The notes: generated by a model from the letters alone, not told the origin. 64,000 nucleotides of DNA from Diphasiastrum complanatum (GCA_029204225.1 CM055111.1:43156815-43220814); one strand, 5' to 3'; shown: positions 1-12,117, counted from the first letter of the stretch. Program-made: numbers and translations.

Positions 1-360
1 CTTTGGCACTGTGTCAGAAATTGCATAAATCGCGTTTTTTTTGCAGTTTTGCATCGTAATTCACTTTTGTTCTGTTTTTTTAGAATGACTATCCATGGAG
101 GAACACATCATAATACAGAAGATGAGCCAACACCTGATCCTCAAGTTGAAGGAACTTTTTCCCTCAAGAACAGATAGATTTGTCAGAGCTCTATCCTCTA
201 TTGTGCAGAAGATTGACCAACTTAAGGAATGTAGCAAGCAGATGAAACCTGAGGTGGAATGTTGTACACCATCCAGTTCAACGTCCCTCTACTATTCCAT
301 CATTCCAACCCCCGTCTTCCCCTGTTCATTCATCGCCTATTAGACCTTCTCTTTCTTCGG

Positions 361-740
361 GAACTTCGTGATCTGCACCTCCTGGACTTCAGACAACACA
401 ACGTGATTTGAAAGATAAGTTCAAAGTTCCGTCTTTTGATGGAAAGAGAGATGGTGATGCCTTAGAGAATTGGATCTCCACGATGGAAAAGTATTTCTTG
501 ATTTGCCCTAGGTCTGAAGATCAGAGGGTTCTTAGCATGATGTATTCAGAAGGAAGGGCAACAACATGATGGCGTTCATATGAACACGACCAGCATGAGG
601 GAACATCTCCCACTATGCAAACGTGGAGAGAATTAACTGATGTAGTGTGTCATGTATTCCACAATGACGAGTCTTTAGAAAATTTTGTAAAGAGTTCCAT
701 CAAGCCACCAACTACTCAGACTAAGATTTGATAATTCTAC
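361..740 (+). pseudogene. Decayed retrotransposon gag fragment
   Basis: A frame beginning near 400 reads like the retrotransposon gag (capsid) domain: a DKFKVPSFDGKRDGDALENW start, then KYFLICPRSEDQRVLSMMY and, after an in-frame stop near 568, a WRELTDVVCHVFHNDESLENF stretch. The order of the W-rich helices fits a plant gypsy-type gag. No zinc knuckle, protease or LTR follows in frame, so this is an orphan fragment. The family call is by motif memory only. Confidence 0.5.
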
Positions 741-929
741 AATGACATCTGAAGCTAGTAATCCTGGTATGAACACTCCTTTCATGAAAACACTTAGTGG
801 ACTTTCCGAAACATCCCGATCGAAATGTAGTGATCAAGAATGGCTAGAGATTCGTTCAAACGGTAGATCGTTCAACTGTCCTATGTTAGGGAAGCATTCA
901 GCAACCCTAAGTGCCCTGAACTTGTTTGT

Positions 930-1120
930 ATTTGAAGGCTTCATGTTTGAATTAGATTTAGCACGACAGGATGAAGAACCCCATCTAAGTGCTCAAGATT
1001 CAAGAACTGAAGTCAATTGAAGAGGCAAAGAATGGCAAGCAAATATGGAAACAAAAATGGAGGTCGTAACAAAGAACGGGACTTGGAACTTGGTTGAGCT
1101 ACTGATGGAGTAAATGGATT
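930..1120 (+). pseudogene. Ty1/copia reverse transcriptase N-terminal remnant
   Basis: The frame here reads EEPHLSAQDSRTEVN, a stop, then EWQANMETKMEVVTKNGTWN followed by LVEL. This matches the conserved start of the copia RT region (EEP..., W..AM..E...L..N.TW.LV.LP). It ends before the next conserved block (K.VGCKWV). It is a short, stop-containing relic unrelated by position to the gag fragment upstream. Confidence 0.5.
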
Positions 1121-1489
1121 TACAACACTAAGTATGGAACAGAGTGACAATAAAACAAACATTCCTTACAGATCGGCCGAAAGGAGCTCTAGGGATCTCT
1201 GGAGTTTTCTAATCTCCCTCAGCCAAACCTGCTTCATGCCACATCTACGACCAGTACCAAGGGGAACACGGGAATGGGATGGTTGTACAGTGGTTATGGC
1301 ACGGGTAGTGGATTTGGTCCTGGCCATCACTCTCAGAAGAAGAAAATTAACAAAAAAAAAAATTGAACAAAAGCAAAGGGGATGAAAACAAACAAATTTG
1401 CGATAAAAGGGCGCTTGAGATCGATACTAGAACTGAATATCGGTTTCAAGCGCAAGATATACATAGAATATTTTAAGAAACAAGATGCG

Positions 1490-1492
<3 letters not shown>
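1121..1492. other. No recognisable feature
   Basis: Open frames here are short and resemble no family I know. Confidence 0.4.

Positions 1493-1544
<52 letters not shown>
1493..1544. repeat. (CT)n microsatellite
   Basis: An uninterrupted CT dinucleotide run of about 52 bp. Any Ser-Leu repeat translated from it is an artefact. Confidence 0.97.
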
Positions 1545-1551
<7 letters not shown>

Positions 1552-2866
1552 CTTTACGGGAATACAATGTTATGTGGCTTTTCTCCTCCTATTTGTATTG
1601 GGGGTGTTAATGCTAACGATAGTCTGATTATTGACAACCACTACTGTTGTCGGACAAAAATAAATGCCAACTACAATTTTTTGAAAAAGGTTATTTGATG
1701 TTGTTCCATTGTTTCACCATCAATTGAAGATACTACCCTATCATAGATATGTAATGCTAAAAATTGAAGGAAGCATGAGATTTTTTAAAGTCAATATTTA
1801 AGACTGTTAATGCTTTATGAATTATGTATACTTGAAACAACGAAATAACACAAATGGATAAAGGTGAGATTGTAGCATAACACATTACCAAAATCAAGGA
1901 TGTAAGGAAACAAATAGCTACAATTGGTGAAAGGTTAGACAATCGCAATTTGGTTTTCATTATGTTAAATGATTTCTCTTCTTTTATTAGATGTTTTTGT
2001 TACAAGTGTAAGATTATCAATTAAAGAAAGAAAGAAAAGGGAATAAAAAACTATGATCTTTGAAATATGAGAGTTTTGTCGCAAGAAAAGCAAAGGGTGT
2101 GCACATATGCAGGCAAGGATATAGGGCAACTATTCACAACAAAAGACAAAAATTAAAGGAAGGCAACCACTTCGAAAATGTGAGGAATCTAGAAAATCAA
2201 CAATGAGGAAAACCAAGACACAATCAAAAGGAAGTTAAATTTTTTTATTGGTCACAAGCTTGATTATTTTGACAATGACTATAGAAGATGAAGCACAAGC
2301 TTTCACATGGTAACATGATAAATTTTTTTTAAGAAGAATACTAGAAAGACAATAAAAAATCGTTGTTTCTTTTTTATTTTTCTATTGATGATAATGCAAA
2401 AACCTTGTAGCATACAAGATCTAGAGCATCCATGCACATGACTCCAAATCAAGGTTTGTTTATCACCTTTAAGGATATGAAATAGAAGAAGTAATTTGCA
2501 CTTGGGGATGATATGGTTCATGCAATAAAAAAAACCTCAATGAATTTGTCAAAAGATAAGATTAATTACATTCAAAATGTGTTGGAACTTACTTTCACAA
2601 GTGCTTTTGATGATCCAAATTTATCATACTAAGTTCAATTTGATGATGCCAAATGTTTATTTGAACACAAGGCTACACACTTATAGTTAAAGACATCAGG
2701 AAAGGTCGTTGCTATAGATATCATGCATCAATTGCAAAAGGACATATTAATGCACATTGAAATCATAGTTAAGTGGGTTGTGGTACCTAGGATTTGGTCA
2801 CAATAAAAACTCGAGTTTCTAGTTTTTGAAAGACTATATGCTAGTTGAGATACATATCTTGTACAC
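1545..2866. other. AT-rich flank without recognisable genes
   Basis: AT-rich sequence with only short open frames on both strands. I see no conserved domain, LTR edge or structured repeat. Confidence 0.4.
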
Positions 2867-2986
2867 TAGGGTCATTAAGTTTGTAAAATTTCCATTTCAA
2901 GAAAACAACATTTAAAATTGAATTGTGGGTCATTAAGTTTGTAAATTTTCCATTTCAAGAAAACAACATTTGAAATTGAATCGTAG
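2867..2986. repeat. Tandem duplication, two units of about 59 bp
   Basis: Two adjacent copies of a unit beginning GGGTCATTAAGTTTGT and including CATTTCAAGAAAACAACATT. They differ at only a few positions, so the duplication is fairly recent. No coding content. Confidence 0.85.
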
Positions 2987-3006
2987 AGCTTATTCACCTC
3001 ATTATA

Positions 3007-3041
3007 CACACATGCACACACACACACACACACACACACAC
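3007..3041. repeat. (CA)n microsatellite
   Basis: A CA run of about 35 bp with one TG interruption near its start. Confidence 0.95.
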
Positions 3042-3651
3042 CAACGACCTACGCAGACGCCTTCATAATCAAATTCAAAGTACCTGACTACTTTCGTAGA
3101 TGAGTTCACGATATAAGTCTAGATTTATTTTTTGAATCGAAAATTTCAAGCTTTTATTGTCTTTAGAGAAATTGATCTTTGATACTACAAATAAGACTAG
3201 CTACATTCTAATATAGATGTGAATCTTTCAAATACTTTTGTGAATATCATAAGACAAAAACAACAAGATACATTTCAAAAGAGAGAATAAAGTGTTTTTT
3301 TTATTGTAGGAGGTGGAGATACATGAGGCCCCAAAAAGGTGTGGGGGATAAAGAGATATATTGTATATCCAAATAATGCATGCTAGTTGTTGTGGTAGCT
3401 ATGATGTAGCAAACACATATAGCTAAGTAATGCAAACATCAACTGCTACAAAGATCGAAGTATAGGGGTAGTGCTCCTACATTTTAAAGAAATGACATGA
3501 TGTTGGCATGAGAGAGAAAATATCAAGCACAAGAAGGCTCATAATAAATTGTTAAAAGAGAATAATGTTGGGAAAAATTTCAAATCCCACAATGATAGTC
3601 GTTGATAATACTTGCATTATGTTAATTATCTACAATTGTGAAGAGGACATT

Positions 3652-3652
3652 G

Positions 3653-3691
<39 letters not shown>
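3652..3691. repeat. (CA)n microsatellite
   Basis: An uninterrupted AC/CA run of about 40 bp. Confidence 0.95.
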
Positions 3692-3693
<2 letters not shown>

Positions 3694-4315
3694 ATACAAG
3701 TTAGGCCAATGTTGTGAAAAGCTCTTAAATTTCTAGATTTGCATCACAAAACTTGCTAAAGTAACATCAAAATAGTGAAATGATTGGATCTATCTCTGAT
3801 ACCATGTGTTTGATAGTTTCTTGAGAACAAAAATTTATTAGACATAGAGTGAGCAAGTGGATGGAAATTGAAAGACATTTTGGAGTGGCATCGTGGAAAA
3901 TGTCGATCGACTTTTTTCAGTATCTGCATTTCACCTAAGTACAATGTCCCACTATTGATCGACATTTTGGTTGACCTTAATGATCACTACTTGTTTTGCA
4001 TATGACATATAGTTGACTTATAATGATACTTTTGAGAACAAGATTTGCAACTAACCTTTCTTGTCAAGTTATGTGTATGAAGTATCGAAAAATTATGATG
4101 ATTACATATCATCTAGCTTTGGTTATGACTTGTCTAAAGTTCAAAAACAGTTTATGTTTTTTTAGGCATGTCAAAGACTAGAGGTTCTTTTTATTTTACT
4201 CAAATAATTTTTGTTTTAACCAAAGAAAATGCATTATGATGCATTTTGGACACGCGCTAGTGCAGCCAAACAAACTATTTGTTGGTAGTTCATGTTAGAA
4301 ATCCATAAATCATAA

Positions 4316-4393
4316 TATGGATGGACAGACTAGGATTCAAACCCAGGACCTCCCTCATACCGGATGGGATGCTCTACCACTAAGCTATCCGCC
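4316..4393 (-). other. tRNA-like sequence with RNA polymerase III A and B boxes
   Basis: On the minus strand, TAGCTTAGTGGTAGAGC is a good A box and D arm, and GGGTTTGAATCC is a good B box and T loop. The T stem pairs 5 of 5. The 7-bp acceptor stem pairs 6 of 7, counting G-U pairs. The anticodon arm does not fold cleanly into a 5-bp stem with a 7-base loop, so no anticodon can be assigned. A tRNA-derived SINE head or decayed tRNA is more likely than a working tRNA gene. Confidence 0.5.
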
Positions 4394-5049
4394 TTGTTTG
4401 ATAGTTCTCTCTAGAGTGTGGATTGATATTCCAACAGTTCAAACATTTCCACTAAAAGAACTCTACATCAGTATTTGGATATGTAGTCCACGTCAAAGAA
4501 AGAATGAGCATATTCAAAAAATTTGTTGCAGACACTTTGAGCAAAGCTTTGGCCAAAAATATTTCTGCAAGATTTACAATTTATCAAATCTTAGAATTGA
4601 AGATTTTCTAGATCCACATTAAGGGGGAGTGCTAAGAAATCTTGTAATAAGAGTAATCTAGAAGAGTCACCAATTGTATATTTGTAAATATTTTCTCTTA
4701 GAATTCTCAAGCATATTAGAAAGTTGTCTACATATGGAAATCATTGCAAAAATATAAAGAATTAGGCACAAGTAGGCATTCTCTGCAGATTTACACATTC
4801 AACTTTTTTGGGAGGCCCATTCTAAGCATGGTTGCAATTTATGAATTATCTGAGGCAACATTTGTGTCGATCAATGCCTATCGACATTTTACAACGAAGG
4901 AAAATGTCGATCGACATTTCACTTAAGCATGAAAAGTCATTTTTTGGCCTGTTGCCGCAGATTAATATTCGAATTAGCAATAGTCTACTTTTTGTAGTTG
5001 GTAAACTCTAAGTTACAATGCTTTAGCCTATCATAAATAATAGAATATT

Positions 5050-5770
5050 CAATTTTCTCATAAAAGTGACTCTACATACAAATCTCCAAATCTTGTGCCC
5101 ACAAGAAGAACTATTCTAAAATCATTGGACACAACACACTGTTTGCTATAAAAAATTACTTTATGTCCTATACCAGTGACGCAACTTACAAAAATATAAT
5201 CGTATGACAAACTAGGAACATAAAGCACATTCTTCAAGATTCTAGAATACCATGGAGGTTTAGTTTCACAGTGTTTTCCCCACAAATGCTTCTTGGTTTT
5301 CAAGGGAGGCTCGAACTTGGGACCAAAGAAACTTTGGATGCCAAGTTAACCAATTAGGCCAACCCCTTTGGGCTTTCCCCACAAATGGGATGAGAATTCT
5401 CATCACCCAAATGTACTTTCTTCTTAAAACCAAAAGTAAAATACTTCACAAACAAAGTAAAATCAAAATACATATGTCTTGTGGCAATTATATCAAAGTA
5501 CCAACTGTTAAAATTTGAATTATTTTTAGATCTAATTGAATTTTGATTTTCAACGATTTGCATTCTTTCATCATCTTTTCTTTTTTCTTTTCGCAATAAT
5601 GACATATGATGTTCCTTAAGAATTTAGGTTTGGATGCACTATTGTCATTTTCAATATCCTAGTCTCGAGACTTAGAATTTTGCTTTAAATGAGTCTTATT
5701 TTTACCTTTTATAAGGTTTTTGCCCCTATTGGCAACAAAGGTTGTGAACTTATCCAATTGAGAGGAACTA
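5050..5770 (-). pseudogene. Ty1/copia gag-protease-preintegrase remnant
   Basis: On the minus strand a decayed gag tail (degenerate knuckle CHYCEKK..MKEC) leads into a protease block, WYFDIIATRHMYFDFTLFVK, where the catalytic D-S/T-G is degraded. KKVHLGDENSHPICG follows, then LKNVLYVPSLSYDY and GHKVIFYSKQCV of the gag-pre-integrase region. The fragment is split by the short SINE at 5289-5373. No integrase or RT follows, so it is a truncated relic. Confidence 0.75.
5289..5373 (-). mobile_element. Very short tRNA-derived SINE with 14-bp target duplication
   Basis: The insert is 85 bp and is flanked by identical copies of TTTCCCCACAAATG (5275-5288 and 5374-5387). On the minus strand it has a TGGCCTAATTGGTTAA A box and an AAGTTCGAGCC B box, as in plant SINE heads. 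It ends in GAAAACCAAGAAG without a long body or A tail. It interrupts the copia protease relic, which fixes the order of insertion. The TSD length suits LINE-type retrotransposition. Confidence 0.8.
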
Positions 5771-5959
5771 GAATAATTTTCAATGGAAGATGGCAATCAT
5801 GACATTGCCAATATGGATCAGAGTGGATGTCAACACAAAATGAGACCTGCTTCACCATCCCTTCCATCCCCACCTCCCTCTTCTCATCCTCGTCGTGAAT
5901 CTACACTTGTTGGTACATCTCTTTCTCAACTTGCACTGTATCATCCCCCACATCTTCGT

Positions 5960-6290
5960 ACACCAATTTCTCTCCTTTTTCATCTTCGCAAAATCCAATA
6001 CAACCACCCTCTCGTGCACCCTGTCAAGGTTGTGGACATTTGTATGTGCATGGTGCAGGCCTTTCCCGTCATCAAAATGCATGTACTTCCTTTCAACAAC
6101 GAGCTTCCCACCACACATCTCCCATCCTGCTCATCTTTCACCTCACGACTTCAGGGACACACAATCTTGATACTTTGGGCTCTTGGTTTCCCTCGTCCTC
6201 ACCTTTATGCCCGCATTCCAATTGCCCTTCGTCTGGAAGTACCAAGAGCTCTCCGATTGTCTTTAACTCGTTTAGCTACCAACACTTTTG
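5960..6290 (+). pseudogene. Orphan C2HC zinc-finger coding fragment
   Basis: One frame reads a single zinc finger of form C-x2-C-x12-H-x3-C, with the core GHLYVHGAGLSRHQNAC. It is preceded by a Pro/Ser-rich stretch and followed by a Ser/His-rich tail ending at a stop near 6291. An overlapping longer frame (5783-6367) is low-complexity and probably a shadow. No start or neighbouring domain is convincing. Function is unknown; a captured host fragment or part of a transposon ORF are both possible. Confidence 0.35.
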
Positions 6291-6820
6291 ATATTGCTAC
6301 TTGGCATGCCTTTTTGCTCTTTCCCCTTTGGTGTTTGCCTCTTCCTCCTAGAGGTGGTGAAGCATGAGAAACTCGTAACAAAATTCAGCGTTTCATGTCA
6401 AGTGATTGAGAAATTTTACAAGAGGAGCTTTTTCTTCATTGCAATGCGCTTGCGGCAAAGAAAAATGTTGACCGACATTTTGCAGTGTCGTCATTTTGCC
6501 TAAGTAGCATGTCCCACTAATGATTGGCATTTGGTTGACTAATCAAAGTCGGCATTTGTGCTAACCAATGTCTATCGGCATTTTACAACGATGGAAAATG
6601 TTGATCGACATTTTACTTAGACAAGAAAAGACATTTTTCAACATGTTGTCGAACTATGTGTAAATCTACAGAGATTGTCAACTTGTGCCTAGCTCTTTGT
6701 ATTGCTGCGGAGATATTAGTCTATAAACAACTTCTAATAAACTTAAGATAAGAAAACATATCTAAAATCACAGTTGATGACTCTTCTAGATCATCATTAT
6801 TATAATATATTCCAACATGA

Positions 6821-8107
<1,287 letters not shown>

Positions 8108-8144
<37 letters not shown>
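8108..8144. promoter_or_regulatory. (GA)n tract in the proximal 5' region of the cytidylyltransferase gene
   Basis: A 37-bp GA tract some 290 bp upstream of the start codon. GA/CT tracts are common in plant core promoters and 5' UTRs. Its position suggests promoter or 5' UTR, but no transcript data are available here. Confidence 0.4.
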
Positions 8145-8147
<3 letters not shown>

Positions 8148-8301
8148 TTGTTTTAACGAGGATGTGTGGCAATTAGGGAGAAAAGGATGGCTTGCTAATG
8201 GCAGGTGAAGGAGGAAGAAGCTGAGGAGTGAAGCAGGGCTTGTTGGAGAGGGGGGGCTTTTCAAACTGCAAATGTACAACTTTGTGATCGTTTGATCCGC
8301 C

Positions 8302-8376
8302 ATGGTTGTAGGAGGCCAGTGGAGCTTTATCAGCGATTTACTGAAACGTCACCTGTTTTTGGAGATGGCGACGTAA
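8302..8376 (+). other. Possible upstream ORF in the cytidylyltransferase 5' leader
   Basis: An ATG in the context CCGCCATGG opens a 24-codon frame (MVVGGQWSFISDLLK...) that stops at TAA, 54 bp before the main ATG and in the same frame. If transcribed, it could reduce main-ORF translation. Whether it lies in the mRNA is unknown. Confidence 0.35.
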
Positions 8377-8430
8377 AATCGAAAGCCGAAAGACGTAGGG
8401 GCACTGGATTGATCAGAACCCAAAAGCAAC

Positions 8431-8532
8431 ATGGATAGAAATAGAGGATATGATGCCTTAATTTCTCCACCACAGGCAGCAAGTGTTGGCGTTCATCAGC
8501 GGAATCGCAAACGCAGTCACGACGAGTTTAAG
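8431..8532 (+). CDS. CDS1: Phosphatidate cytidylyltransferase, exon 1
   Basis: The enzyme makes CDP-diacylglycerol from phosphatidate and CTP, feeding phosphatidylinositol and phosphatidylglycerol synthesis at the ER. This exon encodes 34 residues from the ATG, including the basic HQRNRKRSHDEF stretch that corresponds to the Arg-rich cytosolic N-terminus of plant CDS proteins (HRLRHRRRSNE in Arabidopsis, from memory). It ends in phase 0 at TTTAAG before donor GTCGGT. That donor is weaker than GTAAGT, but it gives a clean join to exon 2. Upstream in-frame stops support this start. Confidence 0.8.
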
Positions 8533-8637
8533 GTCGGTGTTAAAGTTGTTGCTGAGAATTGAAAAATGTTGTTACCATTTTGTTGGGCAGGCAGAGAGAG
8601 AAGAGAGAAATGACTTATTTGCTCTATTACATTGCAG

Positions 8638-8891
8638 AATTCTTTGGATATATCCAAGCTCAGTGAAGAACAGCTGCTAATAAATGATCGCAACAAGTAT
8701 AAAAGCATGCGCACTCGCGTGCTTTCGTCAGTATGGATGATTGGGGGCTTTATTTTGGTTTTATACATGGGTCATATGTACATTTGGGCAATGATCGTGG
8801 GCATCCAGATATTAATGGCACATGAACTTTTTACTTTTGCTAGAGCAGCTCAGAGGGAGAAGCAGCTTCCAGGATTTCGGCTGCTCAACTG
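8638..8891 (+). CDS. CDS1: Phosphatidate cytidylyltransferase, exon 2
   Basis: After acceptor TTGCAG the frame reads [14 protein letters not shown], then [20 protein letters not shown], the strongly conserved start of the membrane core. It continues through the first hydrophobic segment ([18 protein letters not shown]) to FRLLNW. It encodes 84 residues plus two bases of the Trp codon, completed across the next intron. The donor is GTAAAC. The hydrophobic helices fit the multi-pass ER membrane topology of the family. No frameshift or stop is seen. Confidence 0.92.
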
Positions 8892-9124
8892 GTAAACAAG
8901 CTCCTTTTTTGGCAAATGTTTTTCGTTATGTTGAAACCAATTTTTCAAATCATGCTTAATCGTTTGTATTTTATCGCTGATTGTTGAAAGGTTTCGACAT
9001 AGCTCCCTGAGTTATAGAAGGTTTTGGTATTAAAGTCTGATAGCCTTATTTATCCTCAAAAAGTCTTGAAGATGTAATTTTCACTCCGTGCTGCCTCCTG
9101 TTGGCTAATAAGCATTTTGGTCAG

Positions 9125-9276
9125 GCATTTTTTCTTTACAGCCATGGTTTATGTATATGGGCGCTTTTTAAGCAAGCAGTTTGTGAACACTATCTCATCG
9201 GACAAGCTACTTTCACAACTCTTCAGTGGATTTATCCAATACCACATGCTCATTTGTTATTGCATGTACATAGCAG
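9125..9276 (+). CDS. CDS1: Phosphatidate cytidylyltransferase, exon 3
   Basis: The acceptor is TGGTCAG, and the first base completes Trp. The frame reads HFFFTAMVYVYGRFLSKQFV, then the FSGFIQYHMLICYCMYIA segment, which matches the plant CDS block HFFFTAM.FVYGR...KYHM.ICY. It is 152 bp (1 + 50 codons + 1). The donor GTAAAC follows the first base of a Gly codon, which is completed only after the 26.6-kb intron 3. Confidence 0.92.
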
Positions 9277-10601
9277 GTAAACTCGGATCTACCTGAATTG
9301 TATTTCGGACCAATTTACCAATTTTATAAGTATGAATATGGTCTCCGCAAAAATTCATTTTCGCAAGTTATTGTGAGCAAAGTGTGTTTGTGATCAGGTT
9401 TCAAGTGCCACCTTCATTTCTATGTCAGAGTCAACCTCACCTACAATGCTTTTTGAAGAAATATTTTTGCTATGGTTCATGTATTCTTATGTTACAAATG
9501 CATATAGTTGGAGTTAACTACTCTTTTGTAAGCACCTTTTCTTCTTAGCACGATGTCTTTAATGATATTCAAGCTCAAAAACGTATCATCTAACAAAAAA
9601 CTAGGCATGTAGATCAAAATTCTCATCGATGAGTTCAACCTCAAAATTAGGATTTTGATCACAGTTTTGCTAACATGATACTTGCATATGAAGTAGATTG
9701 GACATACAAGAGTAATTGCAAAGCAGGTAATTGGGATGTGGCCTTGGGTTGTTGCTAAATAAGGGCACTACGGGGTTCAGTTGAGGTATTTGAATGAGTC
9801 ATGACTTGAATTGATGAAAGTTCTCAATGATTGTCAAACTAGGCGAGGCATCTCCATATTGGTGTGGTCCATGTTGGTGTGGGGCTGAGTACCTCAAGGG
9901 TTTTGGTCAACTCTAGCATAATCAAGTAGGTGAACAATAGTTAGGCTTCATATGTAAATTCATCCACATCCATTATTGATTTGAGTTTTTTCCATTTATG
10001 TGATGCGTGAACACATGATTTCTTAGGGTTTAAGGGCTACTCCGTTGCATGTGTGGTTGGAGGTGGGGTAGATGTAGGCAGCCTAGGTGCGGAGAGTAGA
10101 CTTCTAACATCTAGCTGGGCCTTCTACGTCCTCATCCTCCCACCAGATTTCCCCCCGAGCTCAGCCACTGTTGTGTTGTGCAAGATTTTCCTGGCCACAA
10201 TTAGCAAGAGTAGGGCCCTTGAGTGCACCTTTCATACCAACCAGATCATTATATATTGCTAGGAGGTTGAGGCAAGACCATCGATCAAGTAAAGAGGGAA
10301 ATGGGTGTAAGGTCTTAGGTGGTACACAATTGTTTCTGGACAAGATTTGAATGAATGCAACATCAAAATGAGGTAGTATTGCAATAAGCTTTCAAAGGTA
10401 GTATTCACACATGCTCTAATGGTTTCCAGTTTTTTCAATTGCTAGCACAAGCTGCATTTTGAGAGATCATACATGTTGTAGCCACTTTGGGTGAGGGGTT
10501 CATTGCACTCACAAAGGAGGCCCTCTACACAAGGATGCTTAGCTAGGCGATGGACTTGTTTGCACATGAAATGCATAGTATTCAAGAGACTTGGGGTACC
10601 T
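9277..10601. other. Proximal part of intron 3 without recognised elements
   Basis: No conserved frame, LTR edge or strong repeat seen. Likely old intronic or decayed repeat sequence. Confidence 0.4.
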
Positions 10602-10928
10602 TGTTAGAGTTAATGTTCACATTGTTACCCCTAATGTTGTCATCTAGGATTAATTAGGATCATTGGGCCATGCCTGCATGCTAATTCTAGGGGCCTTTAC
10701 CTATATTTATAAAGTCAATTGCTTTTAGGTTGCTTTTGCTTTTGGCATAGACTATTGTCTATAAGTATGTAGTGTGCCCTAGTCCATTTGCAATGGGACA
10801 TAGTTGGAGTACATCTCGTCATCATTGCATCATCATTGTTGTTTGTGTTCTCTCATGTGTATGACTATTGTCTAACAACAATAGGAATCTTGTCTTGGGA
10901 CTTGTATGAGCAAGTTGGTTTTCTAACA
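10602..10928 (+). mobile_element. Ty1/copia-type 5' LTR
   Basis: A 327-bp block begins TGTTAGAG and ends TTCTAACA, the TG...CA and 5-bp inverted ends typical of LTRs. It is followed at once by a primer-binding site. Internal sequence after it is short and unrecognised, and no second LTR is seen, so this is the 5' end of a truncated element. Confidence 0.75.
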
Positions 10929-10940
10929 TGGTATCGGAGC
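10929..10940 (+). other. Primer-binding site (initiator Met tRNA)
   Basis: TGGTATCGGAGC directly follows the LTR. It matches the usual plant copia PBS TGGTATCAGAGC with one change. Confidence 0.75.
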
Positions 10941-11742
10941 TTAGGTTCAAGATTCGAGAGAATAAGGAGGTACTCAACAAACGGGATCAATCATCATATG
11001 TAGGTTGATTTGACCATCTTTGAAAAAGAAAGGAGGTGGTGTCCCTAGCCAGCTCTCAATTTCAATTTTCATCTACAAGGGTGGTAGTTTTGTGGAAGGA
11101 GATTTAGCATTACAAGGTGGAGCTATGTTGCATGAGGAGACTACAAAGCCTGCCTCAGATTTCATGAAGAGATTGTATTTGGAGGTTTAGTTTGTGTTGT
11201 TTGCAAGTTCAGGTTGTTAGAGGACAGATTGCTAGAATAGATTCGTTCGCGGTGCGGAGTTTTAAATCGATTTTTGGTCAGGGCTGATTTCAGACAGTTG
11301 CTGTAGAACAACAAAGCATGGACTTATTGCCAAGGTTCCATTTTTCTAACATGTTGATTCATCAACAAAGGAGCACAAAAAGCAAGTTGCAGATAGGACT
11401 TTTTGCATGCAAGTGAAAGTACAACAAGGCAATCACATACAAGTGGGAGTTTACCACATGCAAGTTGAGGACGGTTACAATAGATAGTGTCAAGTACTTT
11501 GTGTGAGAATGTATTTGGGGTCAGGCAACCTTTGGAATAGAGTAGCAGCGTTTGTGACGGAAGGTGCAACGAGATGCTGCAACGAGAGTGGCTGGCACCA
11601 AGCCCCCCCCACTATGAGGAGCATGATGGTGAGTGGGAGCGATGAGGGAGGTGGCATGCGGGGAGACAATGACGTGTGTATGCGGTGGCATGCATGATGA
11701 TGATGGCTGATGGGTAGGCGTTGGCATGCGAGAGGAGGACGA
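10941..11742. other. Truncated retroelement leader and unassigned sequence
   Basis: It follows the primer site but carries no gag that I can read. Between 11330 and 11480 are degenerate repeats around GCAAGTTG/CAAGTGGGAG, recalling the repeat-rich leader of the copia element at 37.9 kb. From 11600 to 11770 GGCATGC recurs. No coding call is made. Confidence 0.35.
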
Positions 11743-12117
11743 CTAATGAGATGGAGATGGCATGCGTTGCTGTGCATGGGCAGTCGCTGATGCTATCTGA
11801 CTCTCGGGTATGCCCTCGTAGACATGCCCCTGTCTGGCAATACCCTCTCCGTACTGTGCCAGGAGACGCTGGCGCACTGTTGGTGGAATGCTGCTGCAGG
11901 GGGTTGCGCCCAATCGTGTCCCGTCAAGCCTGGTAATCCTCAACAAATGGGCCTTGAGCCTCATAAGAGAACTCGCCCTTTCAACTCCGCAGTAGCGGCA
12001 TCGCCAGCGCCTGGCACCACTCTGCTGGCCATACCTACCCTTGAGCAGGCCAACCTCCGACCATAACCCTATGACCTCTGATGGAGGCATGGTGAATGCA
12101 AAACAAATAGCGGACAA
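11743..12117 (-). pseudogene. BED-type zinc-finger fragment of a hAT-like transposase
   Basis: The minus-strand frame starts MSAICFAFTMPPSEVIGLWS and has the BED finger layout of plant hAT transposases: RCRYC (C-x2-C), RLKAHLL (K-x-H-L) and a closing PCSSIPPTVRQRLL. It resembles the BED regions at 25.3 kb and 31.1 kb but is clearly diverged, so it comes from a related subfamily. It is followed by a GC-rich tail and no catalytic domain. It lies just outside the left end of E1. Confidence 0.65.

Larger units (their letters stand above)
3890..6820. repeat. Dispersed repeat set with AATGTCGATCGACATT palindrome
   Basis: Three related blocks share the self-complementary core AAATGTCGATCGACATTT or variants. 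The block near 3890-3990 aligns directly with 6460-6540 (both have CACCTAAGTA or GCCTAAGTAGC, then ATGTCCCACTA). The block at 4864-4940 aligns directly with 6554-6640. The segment 6650-6820 instead matches the reverse complement of about 4650-4800 (GACTCTTCTAGAT and TGTAAATCT.CAGAGA). The mixture of direct and inverted copies suggests a rearranged old TIR or foldback element. Outer ends are not defined. Confidence 0.55.

Noticed and set aside
5783-6367. A 194-codon frame as a host gene
   Set aside because: Low-complexity Pro/Ser/Leu composition, no domain, and an overlapping frame has the better zinc finger.
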